This document shows positions 14,723 to 30,188 of a stretch of DNA of 64,000 nt, one piece after another. This stretch comes from Cichorium intybus (Eukaryota; Streptophyta; Magnoliopsida; Asterales; Asteraceae): contig CM042012.1 of assembly GCA_023525715.1 (NCBI GenBank), positions 114,165,798-114,229,797 on the forward strand. The letters run 5' to 3'. The first letter of the stretch is position 1. Every line of letters begins with the position of its first letter. The translations under genes were made by a program, and so were the position numbers. The notes under the pieces are model-generated. The model was not told where the DNA came from and ran no database searches. It saw nothing but the letters and a program-made list of their open reading frames with translations.

Positions 14723-16158
14723 CTATTCTCCGTCGTGTCTCAACTCCTTCCGGAGTTTTCTTGAAAACGGCTGGCAGGCATCGACGCTTAAATCCACCGC
14801 CGCCGCCAATGCCACAAACGCCGCCGCGTCCTCCGTGCATGTCACGTGTTGAAACCCGATTTCCACCTCTGGCTTGCTACACCGCCCTCCACCGGCCACC
14901 TTTGATGACATCACAAAACCCTGGTACATTAAGTGGGCCCATGTCGCGGACCAGAAGTCTGACCCAGAACCCGAACCGGACCCGGAGTCGAAGCTGCCGT
15001 TTGGTGTGCTTACCGGTGAGGCTCCGTTACCGATGTCGATTGTGAATTTTCCGCCGTGTTTGGAACTGATGGTGGAGTTTGATAGAGTGATAGGGTCGAG
15101 TCCGCCGACGGCGGCGTCTGGTAGTAACTCGAAACGGTAGCCAAGCTGGTCGCCACCGGTGGACTCCCTCCATGCCTCTAATCGTCCCCATGGCTTCCAT
15201 GTGCTTTGACCCGGTCGAAGGATGAGCCAAGCACCGGGGTTTGATCGACGGACGTCGTCGGTTCCGTGCGACGGCACAAACGGTGTCACCATTGATGCCA
15301 TGGCTACGGGTGAACCCGAAAGATCATGAATTGTAATCGACCATCCTTTTCGCTCTTTTACAGGCTTCTCTTTATCACTTCTTACTGATCGTATCCAGTT
15401 TCCAGAGGTGTTTACTTCCGAGAGTGATGATCTGATAAACATCAATCAAACAAATCGTAAGATAATGATTCAATTTAAAAGAAATGAACTGTCTTGTTCA
15501 GACAATACGTCGAACGAGTTTAACACAGTCAAGAAACCGATGTAATAACTTACCCAGATCTCAAATTCCGGTCACCGAAGTTTCTGAAACTGAATTTGCA
15601 TGTAAAAACAGCCTGACGAACGTTCCCATTGACTTGAAACACTTGTGGGCTACACTCCGGTTCACCATCAAACTCAAAAACAAATCTTGGGTCTGGCTCC
15701 ACTCGCACATTCAAATGCAACTGAACCGGTTTCTTGGAGCTCCCATCACCGACGGCCACCCATCCGTTTTGAACCACCACACCACCCCAGTTGTTACTAC
15801 CACCGTCAACCACCTTCGAGTCCAAACCAACCGACACAACTCCGATAAGCTTACCCGACCCCACTCCACATATGGGATTCCCTTTCCTACCCGAATAAAC
15901 CTCAATCTTCAACCCGTTAGATTTCTCAACCACCTTATCGAACTCCGATTTCGTGAAATTGAAACACGCCTGAACTTGATCGTTTACTTGATTCACATCA
16001 CTATCAGCACAATAACCAACATCAGCAATCTGGGTGGTGAAGTTCTTGAGCTTGATCTTGCAGTAACTACTCGATGTCGGAGGTATGGCAGCGCCATCGC
16101 CGGAAAACTTCAAATTCAAACTTCCGACCACTAATCGCACGAAAGGACACGGATCCAT
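14723..16158 (-). CDS. DUF1005 family protein, two exons
   Basis: Exon 1 is 16158-15554 and exon 2 is 15431-14723. They are separated by a 122-base GT-AG intron (15553-15432) that joins in phase 2, giving 437 residues. The start MDPCPFVRLVVGSLNLKF is the typical N-terminus of one branch of the plant DUF1005 family. Other diagnostic stretches are FCKIKLKNF-like YCKIKLKNF (about 33-41), DPRFVFEFDGEPECSPQV, RQAVFTCKFSFR at the end of exon 1, KERKGWSITIHDLSGSPVA, NPGAWLILRPG and WKPWGRLEAWRE in exon 2, and a C-terminal AAAVDLSVDAC. No signal peptide or membrane span is evident. Length is close to the Arabidopsis relatives I recall. The molecular function of this family is not established; one member has been linked to abiotic stress. 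The frame is intact with no defect seen. Confidence 0.93.
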
Positions 16159-16285
16159 TGAGTCCTTCCGTTATAATCAATCTATAACTCAATACCCTTT
16201 TAATTTTTTCCCACAATCAGTGGGTTTCTTCAAGAATTGGAGCAATCAAGAAAGCGATTAAGAAATTCAGAAAGCAAAGTGCTTG

Positions 16286-16295
16286 TATATATATA
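16286..16295 (-). promoter_or_regulatory. Probable TATA box of the DUF1005 gene
   Basis: TATATATATA, 128 bases upstream of the start codon at 16158, reads toward the gene. A GA-rich tract (16319-16345) lies just upstream of it. Position and composition fit a core promoter; not otherwise supported. Confidence 0.5.
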
Positions 16296-16349
16296 CAGTC
16301 AATACAATATTAGATATAGATAGAGAGAGAGTGGGATGAGAGAGAACAG

Positions 16350-19300
16350 CTGGAAATTGCGAAGAAGAATAATGGAATTAAATATATGCATGGACATGCG
16401 TGCAAGAATGAGCTGGGTGCACGTATGCAAACAAGATGCCAGCGATTTGATGGAATCTATTTATATCTGCAGAAAGTAAGATAAAAAACTAGGATCTAAA
16501 ATAATATACCTTTTTAACACTAATGGTCCATCAACTATTCATTTTTTCAATTCACTCCTCAACGTTTTAATCGCTCATTCATAGATACATCTCCCTTGTA
16601 ATGTAATTCATTTCAAGGGCAAATTAGTCAACTTAATTTTCTTATATAAGATATAGCTACTATAGAATATGTGTATGTTTGATGTAGAGTTTTATAATTG
16701 ATTGGAGTTGGTCAGCCGATTAAAGTTATGGATATTTATACATGATCAATTTTTTATCATGTTATTTAATATGTTTGCTTTTAACAAACACTTATATTCG
16801 TATATTGTAGTTTGGTATATAATTGGACTTTTGAACCACATCCAAATACTTCCTACATATGCTTATGCATCATTTTTTGTTGGAATGACCACTAAATTTT
16901 AGTTTGTTTATATTTTTATGTTACCTTTGTGTTTAATAGAGCTTTTTTATATAAATGGAAATGAAGATCTTAAAGTTAGTTTCTCAAGCTCTTTGGGTTC
17001 GTATCAATGATGCTTTGGCGGGTCGATTGATTTCTCGGTCTCTTTGATTAAGGGATACATTAATAAATCCATGTTGTTTTGCAGTAATTCTTTTGGGATT
17101 TTCACAGAAGCTCTAAACTTAAAATTTATTGGGCAGTCTGGCTTCAAACCAATTAACTATCTCCTATTTGTAATCTATTTTTCTATTTCATTGCAGGTTT
17201 ATATTATTAATTTTGTTGTTCAAAAAAAGTTATACCAAGATAGTTTGTATATATTCTATATTAATTATTAATTATATCATTTTACTTGGTACTTACTTTT
17301 AAGAAGATTGTTTTGTACTTTTTGTATAGATGATCAGTAAACTCAATACCTTAAACTTCCTTAAAAATTTACAATGATGAAGAAATAGGTGAAATAATCA
17401 CATTGCAATTTTTAAATGAATAAAAGGATACTTGTTTGCTAATGATATGAATGTCCATGTATAATATCATAACAAATTTTATTCATGACCTAACCACAAA
17501 AATATAACACCCGGTGCAAAGAAAAGAATAACATGAATAAAAAAAGAGCACAATGTGAATAAAGTTAAATAGGAATATAGTTTAGGTACCCTTTTGTAAT
17601 ATAACAAAAGTTTATGAGAAAGGAATCCAATATTCAAAAATTCCAAGTCTTGTCTTGGTGTAGTTGGTGTAAGTTTTTAGTGGTATTTTCTTAATAATTT
17701 AAAGGGTGGAATTTAGTAAAAAGAAAAGAAAAAATAAATAAAAGGTGTGATTGGGTGGTAGGGGGAGTTGGGTAAGCAAGCAATGGTGGACAGCTGTTGA
17801 TAGCGCCAAACGGATCTAAATCCAACCATTTTTCCTTCTTCCACCCAATAAGCTATACCCACAACCCCAACTTAATTTGTCTAGTTTTTAGTCCTCGTTT
17901 TTAGAAGGGAAATTTTTTAGGAAGTTCTTATATTTTCAATTTATTTGACGATAAGGTAATTGTTTATGGAAAATGATAAAATGGATAATAATTTTTTACT
18001 TGAGATTTTTATTAGTAATTTTAGTTTTACCGGTAAACATTTGATCTATAAATTTTGGGTTTATTAATCATAAAGCGTTTTAGTTTAAAATAATCTTACA
18101 AAATTTTTTTGCCTATGATCCCATATACTGTTATAGTATTGTATTCTTTCTGTGTGATAGAATGTTTTTTATTAAAGAAAAAACAATTATATTTAGATAG
18201 AGGATAGTAAAATAATATCATTTGTCTGGAAAAAATACAGATAATTATAGTAAGACAATATTTCATTTTAAACAGAGATAATACAGTAAGATTACATTGA
18301 TATAATACCCACATTCAAATGGAGAGAACATAGTAAAATTATAGTACGATGATATCTATTGACAGACAAAGAGAATATCATCTCTCAAATAATATTATTT
18401 TTAAGGTAGAAAGAATACAATAACATTATAATAAAATAACACATTTTGTTATTTTCTATTTAAAAAAATATGACTTTATCGTTAATAAGCCTCAAATATA
18501 GAGACTGATCTGAATAAAACTGGTTTTAATGAAAGATCACTGGTTAAAATTCCAAATACGTAAAAACGACTATCGGTTTCTTATCAGTTTCTGTATAAAA
18601 TTACCGGTATTTTATTATTTTCTATTTGAAAACTATAAAAACATGACTTTTACGTTAATAACTCTACAATATAAAAACTTTACGGGAGATTTTTCTAATT
18701 TTCTTATTGGGTAGACATAATTGCTTACAAGTCTAATGCAATATAGGTGGAAAAAACTGGGTCGGGTCGTGTGACCATGTAAAACATATAAATTCTTTAA
18801 TTTGGTGGAATTGCCGACATCTTTTTTCTATTTTTGCTCAATTCATAAATAATTAATGTATTTGGTGGTGCAAGTATGCACAAGTTTTTTACATTATTTG
18901 TATAAACTATGAATTGGTTACAAGTTTTTTACATTATTATGTTTTTGCAAACTACGAATTGGTGTTTTCATGTTAACGAGCTTGTATTTTGAAAAATCGA
19001 GACCTTTAGATATATAAGAATACAATCGTGTGTAAAGGGAAGTCTGGTAAATTATTGACGCTTGAGGATCGGTTGTAGGAGTATTGATGATTCAAGATTT
19101 CATAATTTCTTTTAAGTTGTTACTTGTGGATTTATTTAAGTTGGAAGCAAATTTGAAAAAGTAAATTCTAGCTGATAATATTTTATAAAGATATATATAA
19201 AGGTTAAGTTATCTCATGTTTATTTTGAGGTGTTAGTAATTTCGCAAATATAAATAAACATCATAGATCAATCAACATTACACTATACCAAAAGATTAAT

Positions 19301-19860
19301 ATTCATCGATGTACAAATATGTACTATAAAGGGACTATTTAACATGTCTATATCACATAACCGGCATTTATAACTTGCTCTTGTCACTCTCATTAGTGTC
19401 CCTTTTATTAAATCCCAAAATCACAACAACCAACACCTAAATAAGCTTCTGCATGACGAGTTCATGTATGTGAGGAAGATTAATTTTAATCAAATTGTTT
19501 GATAATATTTCGTAACTTAAAATATAAGTTATAAACGCATTTAAATTTCCCACCATTTCCCGTAAGACGTCCTCGATCATATTTATTTGAAATGGCATCA
19601 TTTTAACCAATTTAAGCAATGGCGTAGTAAGAAACATCACTTAACCAATACCATAGCTCGAAACATATTGAAAGACCGACGGATTAGAATTGTAAAAAAT
19701 TAAGTATGATTAATTTAAATATTTTAAAGGATTCATAGTAGTTCTATAATTTTGAGGATGTTGGTGAGATTTTTTAACACCTCTAGATATTATTACGAGA
19801 CTAGCAACGACCTAGAAATCAACTACACATAAATAGTTAGAATTGGGTTTTGAAACCAAT
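16350..19860. other. Long AT-rich intergenic region
   Basis: Upstream flank of the DUF1005 gene and beyond. No gene, RNA or bounded element recognised. A roughly 40-base direct repeat (ACAAGTTTTTTACATTAT...AACTA.GAATTGGT) occurs twice at about 18880-18963. The short open frames have no recognisable domains and reflect AT-rich chance. Confidence 0.45.
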
Positions 19861-19862
19861 AT

Positions 19863-20168
19863 TTTTTTGTTTTTTTGGAACCGGCAAATAGATATTATAA
19901 ATAAAAAACCCACAAGACCAGCAAGGAGCTAGCTAGAAAGGGCCGAGCAAAAGTACAAAAAGAAAGTAATAAAAACAACTACACACAAAGAAAGGGGGAA
20001 TTAACCCAATTACACCAAACAAAGTTTCCTTTTCCGAATCTATGCTTCAACCACTCAAATACCGTTGATTGAATAATACCAAAAAAAAAAAAACTGACGA
20101 TACTAATAATGAAGTCGTTTCCCGAGGGAGCATCGCCAAACACGATTCCATTTATGAACCTCTTAATA
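19863..20168 (-). mobile_element. LINE 3' end, distal part, interrupted by hAT
   Basis: Minus-strand sequence encodes FGDAPS...STVFEWLKHRFGK...W..W and then a stop, resembling the C-terminus of plant LINE ORF2. A 3' UTR follows, ending in CCGGTTCC and an interrupted A tract (T runs at 19861-19878 on plus). The frame continues on the other side of the hAT element at 23683-23880. No target duplication for the LINE was identified. Confidence 0.65.
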
Positions 20169-20176
20169 ACCCATAC

Positions 20177-23100
20177 CAGGGGCGGACACAGGATTCAAGG
20201 ACACTAGTGGCACAATTTTTTTTCCGAGCATACATAATAAGAAAAATGAATTTAACCTATGAGTGCGGGGCATTTTCGGGTCGGGTCGGACATATATAAT
20301 AACACAAAAAAATAAAACATACGATTGCATTAAATATACCAAATTAGTGTAAAAGTTACATTTTAAATATGAAATTTCTGTGTTGACATTTTCTGAAAAC
20401 GCTCCATAACATCTTCGAGTTTCACTTTCAAAAGGGTCTCTTTTTCAACATTACATACCAATGCATCGTTCATAAAATCATCACCCATTTTGTTACGCAA
20501 GTCGGTCTTTATAGGCTTCATCGCGGAAAAACATCTTTCAACTGTTGCGGTCGCAACGGGTAAAACCAAAACCAACTTTAATAACCTATAAACTAATGGA
20601 TAAGAACGATGTTTCCCCAATTCCACCAACAAACGGGAAAGGTCGGCAATTCCCTTCAAACCAATGAACCGGTCATCTTTATGCACAGCGTGATAATATA
20701 TTTCAAGTTCACCTTCAAGGTCACCTCTCTCCGAATCATCAAAATCATCTTTGTACAACTCACTCAACTTCAACAACTTTGTTTTGTCAAATCTAGCAAA
20801 TGAATTACAATGACTCAAAGCTCCCATATATTCTAGTAATTGGGTACTTAGTTCACTAAATCGGTCCCCAAATTCTATGACTTGCATATCAACAACCGTA
20901 TTGAAAATTTCGACTTCATAATGATATTGATTAGTAAACTTGGTCCTACGGTTTCTCGAAGTGACATAATTGTCGGTCATATCCACAATATCCATATCAT
21001 GTTTACGACGAAAAGAAAATACCTTCGATAATATATTATCAAATCCCGTATCTCTTAACGCTTTTAATGCATCCATTGTCGCTCTAACCAAATAAGTCGC
21101 TTCTAAAATGTCTTGATCCTTTCGTTGAAGATGTTTTGACAATATACCTGTGAGGCTAAAAACTTCAAACATCAAATGTAAATAAAAAATGAAATCAAGT
21201 GACTTGAAATATGATAAGATACCGGCTGCTTGATTTCGATTTGCTAAAGTCGATCCCTCCTCTTCAACATAAGCAAGAACCTCAAGAATCTTCGGATATA
21301 ACTTCATCAAACTTATAATTGTTTTCAAATATGAACCCCATCTTGTATCTCCCGCTCGTGCAAGAGAACTCTCTTGATTTAACCCTCTTCCGGTTTCAAG
21401 TTCACCTTTACCAATAGCCTTTTGCACACTTTCTCTTGCTTTCTCCCGTAAAATGTATTTTCTTTTACATAAAGCACATACAACATTAACCACCAAAGCA
21501 ATTTGCTCAAAAAAATCTTTAACACCTTCGTGTTTCTTTGCTACAGCCACAATCACTAGCTGAAGTTTATGTGCAAAGCAATGTACATAATGTGCTGAAT
21601 TATTTTCTTGTAATATCAAAGCTTTGAGACCATTGAATGCACCTCGCATATTGCTTGCCCCATCATAACCTTGTCCTCTTATCTATTATAAAAAAACAAG
21701 ATATAATACATAAAGCGATTAATATATAATATACAATTAAAATACCTAATAAGCAAAAACAAAAAAAATTTGCAATTACATGAGTAATACTCAACTTATG
21801 ACTTGTTAATACATCATCTATGGCATTTTTAAGAGTCAAAGAGGATGTATCCTTCACGTGCACAACTGCGATAAATCTTTCTTTCACAATTCCAAGGCTA
21901 TCGACATATCTCAAAACTATAGCCATTTGTTCCTTTAGCTATATATCACTAGATTCATCAACCAATAAACCAAACACATCGTCACCAATTTCATTGCAAA
22001 TACTAGAAGTGATCTCTTTAGAAAAACATTCAACAAGTTGTTTTTGAGTCCTCGGGCACGTCACTTGATTATTTTGAGGAGCATTTTCTAAAGTAACATC
22101 GAAAATGGATTTATTTTCGTCCCGAATCAAAGATATTGTGTCAATGAAAATCCCTCTAGAAATAGAGTCACTCGACTCATCATGGCCACGAAATGGTAAG
22201 GCATTTTTCAATAAATATCTACAAGCTTTGACCGAAGCAAGTAACCGAATTTTATAGTTATTCAATTCTAATTCGGTTTGCTTATTTAATGCAAAACTAA
22301 TAGATTGTTTTTCTTTCAACAAAAAGTCACACTTTTGCCGTGCTTTGTTGTGTAAACTACCAACATTACCCACATGAATCCTCAATGCTTCTTTTTTACT
22401 CCAATTATTAAAACCTTCGGTAACAAATGCATCTCTCCCACCTTGTTGTCCCACCATGTCTCCAAACACATAACAATTTAAATAATACGCTTTGTCTTCT
22501 TTCTTGCTATACTCTAACCAATCAAAATGGTCAAACCAACCAACAACAAAACGTCTATGTTTTGAACCTATTAACTTTGATGGAAATGTATGACCCTTTG
22601 GTTGACAAGGACCTTTAAGCAAATATGCCCTTCTTACTTCATCTCTTTGATTTGGATTATAAGTTGAAATCCTTGGTCTATCCGCCGGGTCTTGTGGAAG
22701 ATCATTCAAATCAACATTTGTAGTACTTTGAGTTGGAGTAGTTTTAGGTTGTGGATTTTGTGGTGTTTGTGTATTTAGATTAGAAACCGAAGGGATTGAT
22801 TGATTGGAATTCGAGCATGGTCTTTTAGAAGATCCTTCAAAACTTGGTTCATTAGAGGTTTGTGGTCTTTTAAAAAAAGACCCAATGTTACCCTAACAAC
22901 TAACAATAACAATCAATGGAATTATGGAGACAATCAAACAAGTCAACAATTAAGCAAAACAACTCAACTAGACAACTACTAAGTACTAAACAAATCAACA
23001 TATTAGCAAATTAGCAAAACAACTAAGCAAATTAGCAATGAAAAACAACCAATTTCATAAAAAACAACCAATTTCATAAAAATAATACTTACTTGTTTCA

Positions 23101-23674
23101 TTCTAGGGTATTGGAGAGAACTCAATTTTGAAGAAAATAACCTCAAAATTTCGTGATTTTGCTGCTGCCTTTTAATTTCCTGATCTTGATTTGATTCAAT
23201 GCGTAATAATGGGTATTTGCTTTTAATTTCCTGATCTTGATTCAAGCCTTTTAATTTCCTGAATTCCTGATCGTGATTTTGCTTGTCCTTGATCGTGAAG
23301 ACTGAATAACCGAGAGCTCTGAATAGGAAATCGTAGCCAAGTGATTTTGTCGATTGTCGATTGGAGATTGTCGATTCCTTTTTCTTTTCGGTATTCCAAA
23401 TCCAATAATCCAATTCCAGCTTTTGTTTTCCTAATTCCTAGCCCAAGTGATTTTGTTTAAAGTGTGGCCTATTGGGTTGTGGCTATTGGGCTAAACCTTA
23501 ACAAATTACAATTTTGTAGGTAGCCCAGCTTTTTTGGATTAATATTAGCCTAGTAGCACAAATTAATCTCTAGTGGCACTACAATACAAAAAAAATTTCC
23601 GAAAAATTAACACTTACGAAAAAAAATCGAGTAGTGGCACGGGCTACCCCGTGCCCCCTTCATGTCCGCCACTG
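20177..23674 (-). mobile_element. hAT DNA transposon, nearly complete
   Basis: The left end is CAGGGGCGGACACAGGA and the reverse complement of the right end is CAGTGGCGGACATGAAGG, so the terminal inverted repeat CAGKGGCGGACA is shared. A perfect 8-base target duplication ACCCATAC lies at 20169-20176 and 23675-23682. The 3498-base element encodes one minus-strand transposase gene with recognisable introns and a single in-frame stop. Terminal sequence, 8-base duplication and a TTF-zinc-finger/hAT-C protein all agree with a plant hAT element. Confidence 0.95.
20363..23101 (-). pseudogene. hAT transposase with TTF-type zinc finger; one nonsense codon
   Basis: I read three exons: 23101-23093 (three codons), 22892-21780 and 21682-20363. 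The GT-AG introns are 23092-22893 and 21779-21683, and all exon lengths are multiples of three (813 codons before the final stop). Domains: a Ser/Asn/Pro-rich N-terminus, a TTF-type zinc finger (about 92-147, with WLEYS), a DUF4371-like core including LVDESSD, LKEQMAIVLRYVD and RGQGYDGASNMRG, then HCFAHKLQLV, and the hAT C-terminal dimerisation domain (LVLPVATATVERCFSAM) near the end. Defects: an in-frame TAG at 21941-21939, and the zinc-finger segment reads AYYLNCYVF where the family usually has two cysteines. Everything else is open, so decay is slight. The tiny first exon is the least certain part. Confidence 0.88.
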
Positions 23675-23682
23675 ACCCATAC

Positions 23683-23880
23683 AACAGTATCAATGATTTA
23701 CTACGATGAAACTTTTTTATTTTTCGATAAGGTGACCGCATCCAATCAAGCAAACAAATCATACAACATGTTCATCTCATGCAACACCAAATCGACCCAA
23801 CATAACACCCTTTGCCATAAATTACAAGCGAACTCACTGGAAATAAAACCATGCACCGATATTTCCACATGAGTAGAGCA
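23683..23880 (-). mobile_element. LINE 3' end, proximal part
   Basis: The minus strand reads FISSEFACNLWQRVLCW..., resembling the segment before the C-terminus of plant LINE ORF2 (C..A..LW..V..W). It has internal stops and runs into the sequence on the far side of the hAT element (19863-20168). The 5' end, presumably a truncation point, is not sharply visible. Confidence 0.6.
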
Positions 23881-23884
23881 ACTC

Positions 23885-24980
23885 CAATCTCCATTTGCCA
23901 TATATTACAAGAAACTAGGCGAATATCCGCGCGTTGCGTAGAAAGAAAATTATATATATAGTTAAAATATAGACAAATACATGTTATTCTCTTATCATTT
24001 TTAAAAAGTTTATATAAAATGTCTTTATTATTTTCAATTATATGATAATAGATACATGTATCAAAATTTTAGAAGACAAAAAACTGTAAAAATTACAATA
24101 AATGAATACAATTCATAAAATAAAATTAGAAATAATATGGTTCAAGATAAATAATTATCCCAAACTACATAATTTTAATATCATCTACCTACACTTTGTG
24201 CATTGATAAAATTGATGGATAGTGTATATATTTTGCTATAGTTTCGCAAATGCTTTCATTGCCACTCATATATTTTGAATAATACGATTTTATTGATAAT
24301 AATAGAGACATATTTCAATGGTGTTTACCGTATTATATATAGTCAAAACCGCACATCGCATCAATTATGCGATTTGGGATTTTGAAAAGCACAAATTGTA
24401 TCACGAAAGTTTGAAATTGGATTATATAGTATGGTGCATGTTGTTTTGTGCAACTTGATGAAAGAATACAGAGTTTATATCGAGATCGACCCGCTGTATC
24501 TTTAAAGTTTGAACTCATTAAAATAAAATATATAAAACTTTTACAATATATTTCTTTGAAATTTAATATTTGGAAATGTTTCCAACAATAAAAACTGACT
24601 AATTATTTATATAATAGTTTTACTTTGAGAAGGACATTTATTTATAGAATAAAATAATTTCTTAAGTTGATTTATCATGATGATGTGAGATCAAACTTTC
24701 TTTTATACTGTGTTATTTTATTTCATTTTCTTATCTCATATCGCTTAAGAAACACAACTAAAGTGAAATCAAACATATATAAGTAAAGAGGCTAATACAT
24801 AAGCAAGTCTTTATAAGTAGAGAGGCTAAAATTATTTCCCTTATATATTTGTTCTTTTGTGTTATTGATTGTAACCGGCTTAGACAACGGTTAAAGCATT
24901 CAATGAACCATTGGTTCGAGCTTTAAGACTGATCTCATAAAATTTAGATGGGTACCCACCGGTGCCCATTTCTATTTTTT
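23885..24980. other. AT-rich intergenic sequence
   Basis: No gene. A short motif near 23918-23943 (AATATCCGCGCGTTGCGTAG) resembles a terminal sequence widespread in plant repeats, but no matching second end was found. Confidence 0.35.
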
Positions 24981-25497
24981 TTTCTAAAAGTATTCAAATG
25001 AATGTGATACATGATAAAAATTTATCCACATTGATTGAATAACCTCTCTTATAAGATTTATTATATAGATAAATAAATTTGTTTCAACTTTGAACGATGT
25101 TCAAACATTTACCGTTTGAAAATTTTATATATAAAAATCTTATTAAATTGGAAAATGTTATCAACATTGTCAACAAATATTGAACTATGACGCTATGAAC
25201 TTGCAACATAATCGATTTTTAATAGTTTTTAACGCAATTTAATATTCATATTTTTAGTTTCAATGTTTTTGAAGCTAAAACAAAATAGTAAAATCTATTG
25301 AAACTATGAGATAAAAATATGTTTTCACGATAAATTGATTACTAATTAATAATACAATTTGGAAACTGTGGTATGATAAAGATTGAAATATAAATGTGCG
25401 AAGCAATCTGATACAAATAAAAAACTTCAAATTACTGTGGTGAATGATAAATAATTTATCTTAAAACATATTGTTTCGATAACATTTTCTTATAATG

Positions 25498-25596
<99 letters not shown>

Positions 25597-26360
25597 GTTC
25601 AACTTAGTTTGTTTGAACAATACTTAAATGTTTGCTATTCAAAAATTTTATGTACATATATAGCGTAAATCTAAAAAACGTCAACACCATTGTCATTTTT
25701 TACCATGGCATACTTAAAAGTCATATTATGATCAAGACTGATGGATAATGTAAACAAATTAGTGGTATCATATATAAGGGAAATATGAAATGTTAGATAG
25801 ATGTGTGAAGCAATGTGGGACAAAGAAAAAAAATCAAAATAATATGATAAAAGATAAATTATTAATGTTGAATCACATTGTTTCGAATGATCTTTTTATA
25901 TGAGATATTTAAAACGTTCACAAATGAAAACTTTTATGTATATATATACTCTTGAGTCGAAAAATGTTTACACCGCTTTTATTTTTTACAAACAACATAT
26001 ACACTTTCAATGTAATCAGGTTTTTTAAAGTTTTAAGTAATTTTAATTTTCATTTTTGAGTTTCAATACTTCAAAAAGTTGAAAAAAATTAGTAGAATAC
26101 TTTAAAATTTTGCGATAAAAACTTGGTTTAGTATAAAATGATCATTAAATAGTAAACTTGAAAGTCATATTATGATCAAACTTGAGGAATTGTGGAAGCA
26201 AATAAGTAGCATTATATAAGAGAACGATGGAAGATCATATATGTATGCGAATCAATGTGGGACAAAAAGAACAATATTATATTTGTATCTTGAAGAGACA
26301 TTGAAAATATGAAAAGACATAGAAGTTTCAAATCAATATGGTGCTTGGAAATATGCTTCT
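24980..26360. repeat. Degenerate tandem repeats, period about 410-440 bases
   Basis: Three diverged units share landmarks: GTGCGAAGCAATCTGATACAAA (25396), GTGTGAAGCAATGTGGGACA (25804), TATGCGAATCAATGTGGGAC (26244); and CATATTATGATCAA at 25724 and 26167. A (TA)n tract (25509-25592) sits inside the second unit. No coding capacity; origin unknown. Confidence 0.6.
25509..25592. repeat. (TA)n microsatellite
   Basis: About 41 uninterrupted TA dinucleotides, preceded by a short (GT)n. Confidence 0.97.
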
Positions 26361-26369
26361 TTTATAATA

Positions 26370-26870
26370 TATTTAGATTTAGATAGATTTAGATTAGTTA
26401 TGTTCATAAATGAACATGTATAAGTGTTATAAGGAGACATAAATATCAACTATAAGTTAATGGATGAACATTAATACAAAAACCAAGAAATTTAAAGCGT
26501 CGTATATTGCTCCAACTTCAATCTCTCTTTCTAACATTCATTTTTCCTCGTTCTCTCTTCTGCTGCAATCGAACCTGATCACCACCATCATCTTCTTCTT
26601 TTGCTTTCCTTTTATTTTTATCTTTGAATGCCCTTTCTTCATGGCTTATAAACTTATTAATAACAAAAAAGTCAAAATTCTATAATTGTGTTTTGTAATG
26701 AACATAACTAAAATAATGTTAATTTATGAACAAAAAACAATCTAGTGCAAAAAAAATACTTCCAATTAAATTACTGGTATTAAGAACCTAACTAAGGATA
26801 AAACATATTTGTGATATATAATACAATAACAATGTACATTGAGATCCAATGTCGAAAATAGCAATATACC
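26370..26870. other. AT-rich intergenic sequence
   Basis: No gene recognised. The open frame at 26464-26685 is rich in Phe, Ile and Ser with no known domain. Confidence 0.35.
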
Positions 26871-26875
26871 TATGG

Positions 26876-29809
<2,934 letters not shown>

Positions 29810-30188
29810 AGATAATACTAGTTCAATAGTAACTCTATGGAAAACATACTTGATTAAGATTGACATTAATAAATAACCCTATGTTCATGAATGTTCATTA
29901 ATGAACATGGAAATGTTCATTACTAAATAGTCGTATTTGAAAAACATCAAACTTATACTGAATATGCATAACTGAAAAATTCAAATTTTCTCAAAATCAA
30001 ACTCATACAAAATCTTTAAATCTCAAGAAAGGTAGAATCATGACTTTAATAACCTAATTGAACACACTATACATAATTAATTTACATCCCTAGGTGCAAA
30101 TTGCGAGTATATAACCTAATTGAAGGGGTAAAAATCATACTCGGTTAGCTCATATGCTTGCATGTTCATAAATTAATATTATTGAATG
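29810..30188. other. Left flank of the copia element; first half of a split tandem duplication
   Basis: No gene. About 29960-30055 resembles 37865-37945 on the other side of the copia insertion, both containing ATCAAACTCATACAA.ATCT followed by CTCAAGAA. It also has TGTTCATTAATGAACATG palindromes near 29895. Confidence 0.5.

Noticed and set aside
15484..16134. 216-codon plus-strand frame across exon 1 of the DUF1005 gene
   Set aside because: Antisense shadow of a conserved exon; no own homology.
23918..23943. AATATCCGCGCGTTGCGTAG resembling an end of a plant repeat family
   Set aside because: No second end or target duplication found, so no element can be bounded.
26464..26685. 73-codon Phe/Ser-rich frame as a small membrane protein
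   Set aside because: Lies in AT-rich sequence with no homology, promoter or conserved neighbour.
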